Shown piece after piece: positions 1-11,400 of a stretch of 64,000 bases of DNA; position 1 is the first letter of the stretch; every line of letters begins with the position of its first letter. The stretch spans positions 21,317,564-21,381,563 of the forward strand of contig CAIIXF020000007.1 in NCBI GenBank assembly GCA_903813345.2, read 5' to 3'. Both the position numbers and the translations under genes were made by a program. Source of the stretch: Owenia fusiformis (Eukaryota > Annelida > Polychaeta > Sabellida > Oweniidae). Under the pieces are notes generated by a model, which was not told the DNA's origin, did not search any database, and was given only the letters and a program-made list of their open reading frames with translations.

Positions 1-175
1 CAACCATTGTCACGGTCATATCAGGCTTTAACAATTACCACAGTCACGACAGGCCTTGCAACCATTGTCACAGTCATATCAGGCTTTAACATCACCACGG
101 CCATGACAGGCCTAGCAATATATCATAGCATTGTCACCCTTATACCAAGCGTTATCCTTATATTTGAAGATGAAG
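1..175 (+). repeat. Degenerate tandem array, about 58-bp unit
   Basis: The segment beginning caaccattgtcac at base 1 recurs at base 59 with few changes (a 58-bp period), and a third decayed unit follows. Units share the words gtcacggtcat, aggctttaac and gacaggcct. The array is cut by the window edge, so its full size is unknown. A short open frame crosses it, but this is only a by-product of the repeat. Confidence 0.8.
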
Positions 176-399
176 GTCAATATAATACAGTATAACACTG
201 CCACAGAGCTTCCTAACTTTTAAAGGTCCTTTTTAATTATTTAAATTTATTTTTAAAAAAAGATGTTAAAATTTTGAATTTATAAAAGTTCATAGAAAGC
301 CAACTGGAAGTCAGATCTCAATTTTGTTTTCAGATTCAGAATCCTGAGCAAATTTCCTATTTGAATACCAATCTCAATAGATTACGTATTGTAATGAGG

Positions 400-870
400 A
401 CTGACATGATCGTGGTGATGTTAAAACATATTGCAATGCCTGTTGTGACCGTGACAATATAATATTGTTGCAAGGCCTGGCATGACCGTGGTAATGAAGA
501 AATTTATGCTTAGGCCTGCTATGGCCATGACTGTTATATTCTATGACAATACCTTATACAACAGTGACAATGCTATATTATATTACAAGACCTGACATGA
601 CAGTGGTAATGTTGAAATACATTACAATGCCTGCTATAACCATGACAATGCTATAATATATTGCAAGGCCTGGCATGACTGTGGTAATGTTGAAATATAT
701 TACAATGCCTGCTATGACCTTGGTAATGTAATATGGTATTGCAAGGCCTGGCATGACCATGGTAATGTAAAAATTTATATACTTAGGCCTGATATGACCA
801 TGATTATATATTGCAATGACTGGTACTAGGGCATTTAGTACTGTAATAATGTATGACATGAATGTCAGGC
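400..870 (-). repeat. Tandem array of the same family, inverted, about 78-bp unit
   Basis: The same words as in the array at 1-175 appear here as reverse complements (caaggcctggcatgac, gtggtaatg, acaatgcctg). The clearest pair of units starts at 603 and 681, a 78-bp period. An open frame on the minus strand (578-859) reads through the units and looks like MPGLAIYY repeats. It has no gene-like context and is treated as repeat-derived. Confidence 0.75.
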
Positions 871-1684
871 ATATCCTTAGTAATTTTAAGTGAATGAAAA
901 TGCCTGGTATAACCCTGAAAATATAATAATAAAAGCTAGTATATCTGGGATGACATTGATAATTAAACAGTGTAATACCACGATCATGATGTTTAACTAC
1001 ATACCTTTATCATATCAAAATGACTATGTATATATTAAAATTCACATTAATTTCCCATGTTTTAAAGTCATTAATCATTAACAGAAAATAAGACAAATAC
1101 TTTAAAAGTTGAACTCTTTAAAATCGAAAAATATTGAGGATAAAGCTTGATAAAACGTATTCGCTTATTTAACAACAATAAAGAAGTCATAAATGACAAA
1201 AAAACGCGACGTTCATGCCAGGCTTTCATAAAAAGGTCATGGAAGGATCCTTGCTGAACTTAAAACAATAATAACATGGTGACGGTTGTACCAGGCATAA
1301 GTCTTGCAGCAGATAGCATCATGGGGAGTAAGTCACCCCTCCCTCTTGTATTCTGTAGCCTATATTACAGTCATGATATTATTTAATATAGAGATTATTA
1401 GAGAGGGGGTGCGACGTGTGTGATATATACACATATTTCGGACCAAATGCGTGACATGAAGGGCAATCGCATGCAAAGACCGAACAGAATGCGTTCGCTT
1501 TTTTTACACCGCTCAGACTTTTACTGTATCAGCATTTCATAAAAAACAATTTCTAAAAATATCAACATAATGCATGATTTGAGTGATATTTGATCATACA
1601 CGCTAAGATGATGTGTGATTTCTATTTTTCCAGCAAATGCGTTACAATCATGCCTTATGCATGAGGGTTGACAGGGCTGATAGC
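871..1684. other. Gene-free stretch with decayed repeat pieces
   Basis: No coding exon was seen. Scattered words of the flanking array persist (ccaggctttcat near 1218, ccaggcataag near 1290). The stretch 1640-1680 (rc: cagccctgtcaaccctca) matches the edge of a repeat also present at 30225-30290 and related to the element at 50708-51158. Confidence 0.5.
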
Positions 1685-2145
1685 TAGTGTTGTCGCGATT
1701 AATCGATACAACACGATATACATAGCCAAAGCTGATTCTGGCGATGCATTGATGTCTGAAACAAAACATCGATGTTTTTAAAAAAATTTAACTTGCTAAA
1801 AATCACCCTTATCTTATTTTGATGCAAATCGCTTACCTTTCTCATGTCTTATTTCATTTTCCAATGTTTTCTGATATTCTTTTGCTTTAAAACTGTTTTT
1901 AGCTAGTCGAAATGAATCATTAAACTAAAAACATTACTTTCATTTCACCGTCACTAGAAGTTCACGGATGTACCAGCGTACTCTTATTAATTTGTTCTGT
2001 TCGGTATTTTAGTGCATTAGTGTTTGGTATTTCAGTGCACCTTTCTCTGACTTTTTCTCGATGTATATCGCGATGTGCATCGATGTTTACTACTGAAAAT
2101 TAGCGATGCATCGATGCACGATTATGGCACATCGTGACAACACTA
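1685..2145. mobile_element. hAT-like MITE, 461 bp
   Basis: The ends are inverted copies: tagtgttgtcgcgat on the left and atcgtgacaacacta on the right. The element is bounded by a perfect 8-bp direct repeat ctgatagc (1677-1684 and 2146-2153). An 8-bp duplication with a TAGTGTTG-type end fits the hAT superfamily. There is no transposase frame, so it is non-autonomous. The interior is rich in tcgatg/cgatgc palindromic words. It inserted into the edge of an older repeat whose end is at about 1640-1680. Confidence 0.8.
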
Positions 2146-2153
2146 CTGATAGC

Positions 2154-3272
2154 ATGTGGAATCGTTTAGAATTTATTTGACTTTCATGATGATTTAGTGT
2201 GATTGATATGAATAATGTATTCATGTTTCGTTAACCAAAACTAAACATTGTCTCGAATATTATTTTATGCATGCACATTTGACAAGTTTCGTTTTGAATC
2301 CATCGGTGGGCGATAATAGATAGATTGCGATTTTCATCTGGATATAAAATGATATTAAAAGTATAATTCCGTATATAAAACGATTTAATTACTGAAGAAC
2401 CATTCAGTGCACAATACTGATGAACAACATCAACACGGAACTGTCAATTAAGACCTAAATATAACATAAAACCAGCATAAAAAATTTAAAATTCCACCTG
2501 TCAAAGATCGGTTGTTGGTTGTTGCAAAAATCACGACATCGTTTGTTAAATCATTAAATCGGTAAATATGGTACTATAAATTATTTGACTTGCATTCTCT
2601 GCTTCTATATATCATTTTTTATGTTGGAAAGTCTTTTAAATGAATTTTGATCAATAATTATCACAAATTGCAAGTTTAAATACTTAGCGCAAATGGGACG
2701 CATCGACCAATCAGATTTCAGGATTTTTCAAAACGGTTTTGGTGGATTTTTCAAAACCTGCTACAAACTTAGCTCGAGTATTTTCAGTTGATTTTGTAAG
2801 TATAAACAGCTTTATATGTTGTTATAGTTATTCATATTTAAAACCAACGTACCAGTCATACTTGTGGTCAATTTTGGTTTGATTTTTCCAAGGACTTTGA
2901 ATAAATCAGCCATAAAAGTGTATCATAAAAATCAATGCTGAACTGGCAACTGCTGAAGTGAAAAACATGGCCATCAATTCAGGCCTTTATGGATTGAGAT
3001 GTTCAAATTATTCAAAAACGAATCAAATCTGAAAATGGCCATGGAATCGGCTAAAAAACTCCTCATAGCCATAGGCTAGTCCAACAACATTAGACCTCGT
3101 CAGGGGCCTCGTTTCTTATCTGACATGTCTTATGGCTCTGGCCCCAGCCCCAAGTAAGATCAGATTAATGAATAAGCCGGATTAAGTTTAACTTGTTGAA
3201 CTATTGGTAGTCTAGCCTAGTCCCAATATGAACTGTGAATATACGACTTTCTTTATTGTGACTGGAAATGTG
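2154..3272. other. Gene-free stretch
   Basis: No exon, RNA gene or well-bounded element could be supported. A short direct repeat (ggatttttcaaaac) occurs twice near 2720 and 2745. The rest is AT-rich sequence with stops in all frames. Confidence 0.5.
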
Positions 3273-3281
3273 ACAATAATA

Positions 3282-4247
3282 GGGTTTGTGTAAAAAAAAC
3301 GGGTAACTGGGTACCCGGTCAACCGGGCACCTCACATTCCTAGCAGGGTTACCAACTTTCAAAGTTCCACATTTCCCCCGATATATAGTAGCGAATTGAC
3401 TTGACAGACTTAGCCTACCGAGTGCACTGCTGTTCGATATTTTTATCCTATACGAGACTCAGAGCCCTTTTTAAAATTATTGATCCATCAAACAGTGACG
3501 TCCATGTCACGTTGCTCATAAGTAGTATATAAGTTCCTAGAAGACGTTGCACATTTTCGTTCTTTACACATTGAGGTAACGTAAACATGAGACATCTATT
3601 GATGGTATAAAAAGAATGTTGTTGTAACGTGTCCGTAAAGTTCGTTAGTGTGGAAAACATAACAAACAGGAACGTTTGATTTTTTACTACATTGGTTTTA
3701 TATGTGACGTAACTCAAACGTTAAAATTCAAGGTTGTCAAAATAGGCTTTTAATATCAAAATATTTGTTGGTGGAAAAAAACATGCCAAAGACTTTGTGT
3801 TCTCACTAAGTCGGTTCATTTCCGACGTATTGTTAACATTAAAATTTAACGTTGTCGAAACGTTTTTTCGATTTGAAATAACCTCAAAATTTGACGTCAA
3901 TAATGACGTTCATGGACTGTATTGATCTGACGTTATTTAAATATTCAGCAAAACGTCGATGGATGGTTGAATTTCAACATTGTGGAAATGGCTTCAAAAT
4001 ATTTGTGAGTTAAGGAAACGTTACAAAGACGTCAATATGTTCTCACTAAATCGGTTCATTACCAACGTTATTTTAACGTTAAAAGTTAATGCTGTCAAAA
4101 CGTTCTTACGATGTGAAATAACCTCAAAACGTGATGTCGAAAATAACGTACATGTATCGTCCAGATCCAACGTTATAAATAAAAAAAATCCTAACCCTGC
4201 TAGTGCTAGGAACGTTAACCCGGTCACCCAGTTTTTTACACAAACCC
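3282..4247. mobile_element. 966-bp non-autonomous DNA transposon with 9-bp target duplication
   Basis: Ends are gggtttgtgtaaaaaa and ttttttacacaaaccc, and the inverted similarity continues inward for roughly 65 bp (gtaactgggt..ccggtcaac against gttaacccggtcacccag; cctagcagggtt against aaccctgctag). A perfect 9-bp direct repeat acaataata flanks it (3273-3281 and 4248-4256). The interior is a decayed tandem pair with a 240-bp offset (gttctcacta at 3799 and 4039), rich in aacgtt and acgtc. A 9-bp duplication with long inverted ends is the pattern of Mutator-like elements. No transposase is present, so the class is inferred from the ends only. Confidence 0.8.
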
Positions 4248-4513
4248 ACAATAATAGAGAGCTTTCGATAAAAGTTGTTTCAAAAACATATACGTAAACT
4301 AGTATTTAAGAGGTTATTGTCACACTAAATTCAATTTGTAATTGATTTTCATGAATTGTACCCAGATGACATAAATAGTCTCCGAATTCTAAACCTCATT
4401 CATTCAATCAGTGATTGCGAATGTAGATTTATATAAATTGCAAATATTTCTGTCAATCATGAGAATTCATTGAAAGATCTAGAAGGTTGTATTGGACAAT
4501 GTTGGATGACCCT

Positions 4514-4633
4514 GGGGTCCGTTTTTGAAACCGTCGTAACTTACGATTTGGTCGCAAGTCATTGTTCATCAAAACAGAGACATATGGTTTTCTCGGAATC
4601 GTAAGTTACGATCATACCAAAAATGAGCCCCTG
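4514..4633. mobile_element. Short foldback element
   Basis: Arms ggtccgtttttgaaaccgtc plus gtaacttacgatt (4515-4548) pair with aatcgtaagttac plus the reverse complement of the outer arm (4598-4630). The outer direct repeat is only about 5 bp (cctgg), so the exact boundary is uncertain. No coding capacity. Confidence 0.6.
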
Positions 4634-4689
4634 GATAGGATGAGCTGATAGCAAGTTGCTATTAGTTTACAGCCCAGGTGTTGATTTAA

Positions 4690-4914
4690 GGCCAGGGTGC
4701 ACTTTTTGCAATTTTGAAAAGTAAACCACTGAGTATTCTAGTTATTCAGAGATTCTGGAGAATTATCAACCTTCAATTAACAGTCTGGGTACACTAATGC
4801 ATCTTTTGTGCAAGAATGAACGATGTAGATGATCTGATGATGTATGGAATTAGTTGTGTTTATCTGAAAATAGCACATGATGGTCATGAAATTTCATCAA
4901 AATGCACCCTGACC
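4690..4914. mobile_element. MITE with TTAA target sites, 225 bp
   Basis: Flanked by TTAA at 4686-4689 and 4915-4918. The ends ggccagggtgca and tgcaccctgacc are inverted copies. The same ends bound the palindrome at 48704-49120, so the two belong to one family. A TTAA target is typical of piggyBac-like and Kolobok-like elements; which one cannot be decided here. Confidence 0.75.
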
Positions 4915-5443
4915 TTAAGTTGTTGTAAGAGTTACACTAGATACTTTCACATCATTACCTGACTCATATTATGAATATATGTAATTTCATTGTGGCATAC
5001 CAGCTTACCCATGTCTTCTGGAGAGAAGATGTAATCCAGATCTTGTTAATTTATTTTCAGGGGTTATTAATGATCCCATTTATTTATTTTAAAAGCAAGG
5101 AAAAGTAGAAGTAACCTCAATATAGAAAGAACTTGAGCTGACTACTTGTGCTACTTTTCCATTCTTTTCCCTTAGCCTATGTTTAAAAGGTTGTTTTTTA
5201 AGTCTTACCCTTCTTGTGTTGCTGTACCTCTTTGAAGCCATATTTTCCTGAGATTATCCACCATTGTTAACAGAAAAATACATAGGACTTGTTTTATTGT
5301 ACAAAATATCTGAAAAATGTTTTGGGCAAAAATTGTAAAATCATTGATTTGAAAACGCCCTTTCATATGAGTTGGCTCAGGCTCATTAATTGATCTTTTT
5401 TCAAAACTAGATTAAGACTACATTGACATTATCATATTTTCAG

Positions 5444-5476
5444 TGAGATGTATTAACTCCACAGACATTTGTCAAT
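5444..5476 (+). other. 5' UTR part of CENP-F first coding exon
   Basis: A good acceptor (tatcatattttcag) ends at 5443. The exon then reads 33 untranslated bases before ATG at 5477. An upstream non-coding exon and promoter must therefore exist but could not be located. Confidence 0.6.
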
Positions 5477-8400
5477 ATGAGTTGGGCAGTAAACGAGTGG
5501 AAGGATGGACTCCCCCATCGTGCCATTCAGGAGATTGGAAAACTTGAAACTCAGCTAGATCGTATGAAGAAAGAGCGAACACAGAAGCAATACCAGTTGG
5601 AAACTATTGAGCAGGTAAATATTTGTCAATCCAAGCATATCTGAAGCATTGGGGCCCGAATTGAAAGAGATTTAAGAGTCCAGTTAACCTATATCATTTG
5701 AGTATTGAGCTGCACACAATGTGCTTGAAAAGCTATATTGCAGGCTGTTTATCACAAGAGGATTTTTTTAACCATCGGCTTGAAATCTATTTCGGAATAT
5801 TTCCTCGACACGTCACCTCAACTTCTTGAAAAGTACATGTTTTATTTGCTTAATTTTAAAATAACCATTTCAAAGTCTTGCATGCATTTCTTGAAAATAT
5901 TCACATGTTTTCCAAAACTTCATGTTTATCAATAGGCATTAGCTACCCAGAAACGAAAAACAGAAGAAGAAAAATCCCAGCAGACTTCGCTGAAACGAGA
6001 GAATCAAACTTTAATAGAATCATGTGACAACTTGGAGAAACAGCGTCAAAAGCTACAGCATGATTTGCAGACAAAGGAGGCTCATATTTCCAGTTTAGAG
6101 GGACAGTTATCAAGAGCCAAAGAAAGACTTGATGTTGAAACAAACAAAGTATGTGACTTTTTATATCATCAGAAACTTGCTAAAATGATGTGCCATTATT
6201 TTATTTGTTCCATTTTATTTTTATTTATAACTACTTTGAGTTTCAAATCACAGTAGGCCTATACTATGTCAAGACATGTGGTTGATTTAAGTTATGAAGA
6301 CATTTTCATGATTTTCTTTGCACTGTAGTTCCAGATAAGTTAATATTTAGCTATTATAAGAAAGGCATTTTAAAGTCAATGCTCAAATCTGATTTTGTAA
6401 CTTGATCATCTACATGATCAATTCAATATATGATCAATCTATGCTGAATAATGTCAAATATATTTGGTTTTTATTATTTTTTTATTTTATTTAAGAATGC
6501 ACAATTGAAAGGAGACTATGAAAAAGCTCAATATGAATACAATAATGCAGCTAAGCAGCTTGAGAAATTGACTCATGAACATAGCAAGCTGCAACAACAT
6601 AGTGGGCATCAGCAAAAGCAACTTGATGAACAGCTAGGCAAGGTGCGGGGACTACAGGGTGATCTGAAACACATGCAAGGCACTCTTAATCAGGGCTGTT
6701 CATCATCTACACTTACTGGGAGACATGGTATGTATAGCAAGGATGCTTAAAACCAGGGGAGTCAAATCGAAGACCAATACATACTACACCCAACATTTGA
6801 TTTATTTTTAAGATTTTTTTTCCATGACATAGGTGACTAATGCTTATTGTATTTGTTAAAGGTTTTAACTTTTAGTTGTCATATTTCATTATTTGTGCAC
6901 AAATTATTCAATATTTGTGATACTCTGGAATGGAGAAACAAGAGATGTGTTATGATATGATATGTGTTATGATCTCTGAGTGAAAATGTTTAATGTATTA
7001 TTATTTATTCAACATCTCATTTGTTGATTCTTTCCCACAGCATCAGGCAACAGTGAGATTGATGAGCTGAGGCGTAAGCTGAGTGACCTTGAGACTCTAC
7101 GATCTAAAGAGAAGGAAGAATCACAGAAATTAGAATCTGAATTGAGATCTCTACAAATTAAGGTAATGGTTTTCTTGATTCTCACTTCTTTTCATTACCT
7201 GGTTATGTTTCTGTGGCATATACTTTCAATTTCCTGTTTCTATTTTGGCTAAACCCTTATTGTAATATTTTGCCCAAGAAATCATGAGTTCAATTGTAGA
7301 TGAGCAGAAATCACTTGTGATGTAATATGAAATACATTATTTTTCATAAAATTAGGCTTTTTATTTAAAATACAATTTCATTCATGTTCGTAACCCTCCA
7401 TTCCAAACAAGATTACTTTTACCAAAAATGACAAACTGATCAAGATGCTCACTAGGGATTGACAAAAACTTTTGAAATCACCCCCAATCTTAAAAAATGT
7501 TTTTTTGACCAGCTTCCTTCAGTCAACCAAACGGAAAGAGCTGTTATTAAAAATAATCTCTATTCCAGATGGATGAGACACAAGCAGGTACCCAGGCCAA
7601 CCTTATATCCCTACAGAAGGACCAACAGCTCCTTGATCTGAAGAGCCAGAACTTAAGTTCAGCTGCACAGAACAAGGCTGCTGAACTAGAGACACTGTTG
7701 AAAGAGCAGCAAGGGATGTCTGACACACAGACAAAGCAGATGGAAACTCTGATTAATCAGATGAAACGGGAAACAGAAGGTAAGCTGCATATAGTATTGC
7801 AAATAATATTGGTTAAATAGTTGTGCATTACAGACTTATGGTGTTGCAGACATTGTAATTGCATAGCACTTTCAGGAACTGAGAGATATATTAAATGTGG
7901 CCTGTCAAAAGATGATGGTTCAACAAAACATTTTTGAAAAAATCACTATACCTGCCCATGTTATTTCAGCCCTGAAGACTGACAATGCCAACCTTGAGTT
8001 GAGGATCCAATCACGTGATAAAGATCTTAAAAGTAAAGATGGCCAGATCAAGGAAATCCAGAGAGATCTTGATGATGTAACTAAATTACTGATGGAGAAG
8101 GACAAAATTATTGAGCAGTTGAAGTCTGATCAAAGTAAACTGAAAAGCCAATTAGAAGAAACCAGTCAGAAGGTGAGAGGAGCTAAGATACATTTACCAA
8201 AAATTCAATTAAGATTTTCTCAAAGTAGGTAACACCAGGTTTGTGTGTCGCTTCGTATAACACTGAGAAGCTATGGTATCTGGCAGAGTATCGGGAGGGT
8301 TGGCCACAAATAATTATAATATTTACAAAGGTAGACTGAGTACAGTTTTTTGAAGAAGTGGAGACGTAAAGTTTTTGTGGATGTTTGGCCTTTCGGCATT

Positions 8401-11400
8401 GGTGTCCAACAAATGGTAGTTTGAGATCACTCTTGTGTTCAGGTTGTAGCACTAGAGCAGAAGACCAAGCAACTGACTGAGGAGCTTGCCTGCCAGCGCC
8501 ACAATTCCGAGGCTGCCCGCACCCAGCTGGAGAGCCGCTTCAAAGAAAAGGAAAAGGAACACAAGGTGGAGATCTCAAGTCAGATTGAGATGATGAAATC
8601 TATGGATAAGCAACTTAAGGATGAAAAGCAGAAAATCCAGCAAGAACTGCAACAGGTTGGTGTTGATTCATTCTAACTTGTAGCTTTTAAGTGTATATAA
8701 TATATAACAGTGTATAATGTGTTGTAAACATACAAGCCTGCATTTAATTGTGGACCATACTGTCATACTATCATATTATTTTGTACTCGCCATCAAGGTA
8801 ACATTTAATAGGAAATGCATCCTTTCATAAATATAGATATTTATTAGATACAATACAAAGATGTTTATTTCATAAGCATAGAGATATATACAAAGTCAAA
8901 TTCAGCTGCATTGGAAAATAAAGTGTGAATATGGGGGCTTTTCTGGATTTTTATGAGTTTGGGTAAAATCACGCAGCACTTCAAACCTCAATACTTTGAA
9001 ATAGGACAGATCACTTCAAACTTTTTTTCCACAGGCTTTGAATGAACAAAACAAACTAAGAGATGAACTAGACAAGACAACAACCAGCAAAGGAAAACTT
9101 GATAAGGATTTCACTGAGGCTAAAGAGAGATTGAATAAGGCTGACTCTGCTCTAAAAGCGCATGATAGAGTCGTTGAAGACTTTGAGAAACAGATCAGTC
9201 AATTCAAGACCCAGAAGGTTTGTGTCTGTTATTTTGTGTTTATATAAGGTCATAGGTCAAATGAATTACAATTGTGGTCTTTTGTTTAATTATATCTTTA
9301 TTAGGGCACAGCTCTGATTCTTATATATAAGATGACTCTAATTAGAAGTTTTTTATGTCACCCCCTTCTTGGAGAAATAGTCATAGATCAAGGCATTTTA
9401 CTAGTCATCTGCAAAACAAACATTATATTATTGCTCCTGGGTGATGACAAATGAGTATTCTCCAGAGGTTTAAGAAAAATAATCCTATATTTGTCTTTGC
9501 GTCTTTGTTGAATATCTAGGGATGAAATCAGAAATGTCTATTAAACATCTAAGGAATGAAAAGTTTAAAGATGAAATGTCTAAAGATAAATACGGAAGTA
9601 GTGAAACATCTTGATACCAAAGCTAAGACAACTTCTTCATGTTTCTATTAATTACAAATAGAAAAATGCATCTTACTAATAACACAACAAATCAAATTCA
9701 AAAATGAATTATTTTCTATTGTTAAGGATATGTTGAGCAATCAACTTACTGATAAAGACAATAAACTATGTCACATGGAGTCTCAATTGAAACAGAGCAA
9801 AGCTGACGTAGCTAGTAATGAACAGATGAACAGTGACCTTAAAGGCAAACTAATGGAAAAGGATCTAGATATAGAAAGCTGGCAGGTTTGTATCTCTATT
9901 TTCAACACATAGCTCCATATAATGGATAATTCTACAAAACTTGATATGTAATTCTAATTAAAATATTCATCAGAGTAAGTCTTCAAAATTTAGAATGTTC
10001 TAAATGCAGGGGATTTCATTACCAAAGTGAGTTGGTTGTATTGCTTTTTTTCTGTTAACTAATGTACAATGTGTTTCTAATTAATGGTATGATTGTTTAC
10101 AGGCAAAATGTGAACGTGATACAACACAATTGAACACAACACTACAAAATCTGAAAATCCAGCTGGAAAATGTGCAAAGGGAGAAGCAGACCACAGAGAT
10201 GAAGGTGAAAGAGCAAGAAAGGGAAACTGCACATGCAACAGGTATTTCGACATTCGTAGTCCAATATTTGCAGAAGTATTTCAGAATTCATTTTCCAATC
10301 ATGAAATTACAAGGAGGGTTTTAAGATTGGGTTGGAATTTTTCAATTTTAACCCCTCATCCACTCACAAATGTTTGCTACCCTAGATAAGCTGATGAACC
10401 TGGAGAAAGACTATGAGACAGCCAAGAAGGTAATAGACCAGCAAGAACAACAGAACAAGAGACTCCAGACTGAAAACACTCACCTAAAGGAACAACATGA
10501 TAAAACAAATCAGCTACTGCAAAAAGCTAACAATGCCACAGCTGCACAGGAGAATAAGCTACAGGTAGGCTGACACCAGTTATTTTCTTTCTTTGAAACA
10601 GCAATAAAAATAGCAAACAGTAACATGTGTATCGTGTTACGGGAAGTTTCAAGGGCCATAACAATTGTGCCTCGTGTTATTTGACTCTTAAATGTCTACA
10701 AGCAAATGTGTAAAGTGTTACGGGAAGCTTCAAGGTCTGTGAATATACAAGTGTAAGGTCTATATTGTATCTTGTTACAGGAGGCTGAAGGGTCTCTGAA
10801 CATTTTGTTTTGTATAACATGTGTGTTAACAATACCAACCAATCTACAATATACGCTTTGCGTCAAATTGTATTTGATTGTATGTAACATTACATGTTAA
10901 GATTGGAATAAAATTAAATGTGTATATTGTTTGAGGAGGCTGGACGGTATATAACCAAATGTGTATATCATTACAGGAAGCTGAAAGGTCTATTAATGAC
11001 CTGCAGCAGCAGTTGGAGGGCAGGAAGAATGCTATCAGTTCTCTTGAGGAGATGAAACAGAATCTTGCATCCCAGCTTGACAATGCCAAGTCTCAGACAG
11101 ATGCCAAAGTCAAGTGAGTCCACCCACATAATTGACCAGCTGAAAAATGTTGGTTAAATTCACATGGATGTAGTTGGAATTACCTAGAAGACACTTTTGC
11201 TTTGTTTGAGAATCTGTGAACGTAATTAGAAAGTTAAAACTCTTGCCAAGAGCTTGCACTTAAAATGAAACATGAAATACTTAATAATATTCCTTAGATA
11301 AATCTTTTAAAACCTACATCACAATTTTTGCTTCGAACAGTTAAAGTGTACACCCGTATATTTTGTGACTGTACATTGTCGATGGTTAGGCGTGTTGTAC

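Noticed and set aside
1521-1769. 82-codon minus-strand frame
   Set aside because: Crosses the edge of the hAT-like MITE and an older repeat; not protein-like.
3980-4297. Overlapping frames of 105 and 76 codons on opposite strands
   Set aside because: Both lie in the 966-bp transposon and its aacgtt-rich repeats; no domain or splice context.
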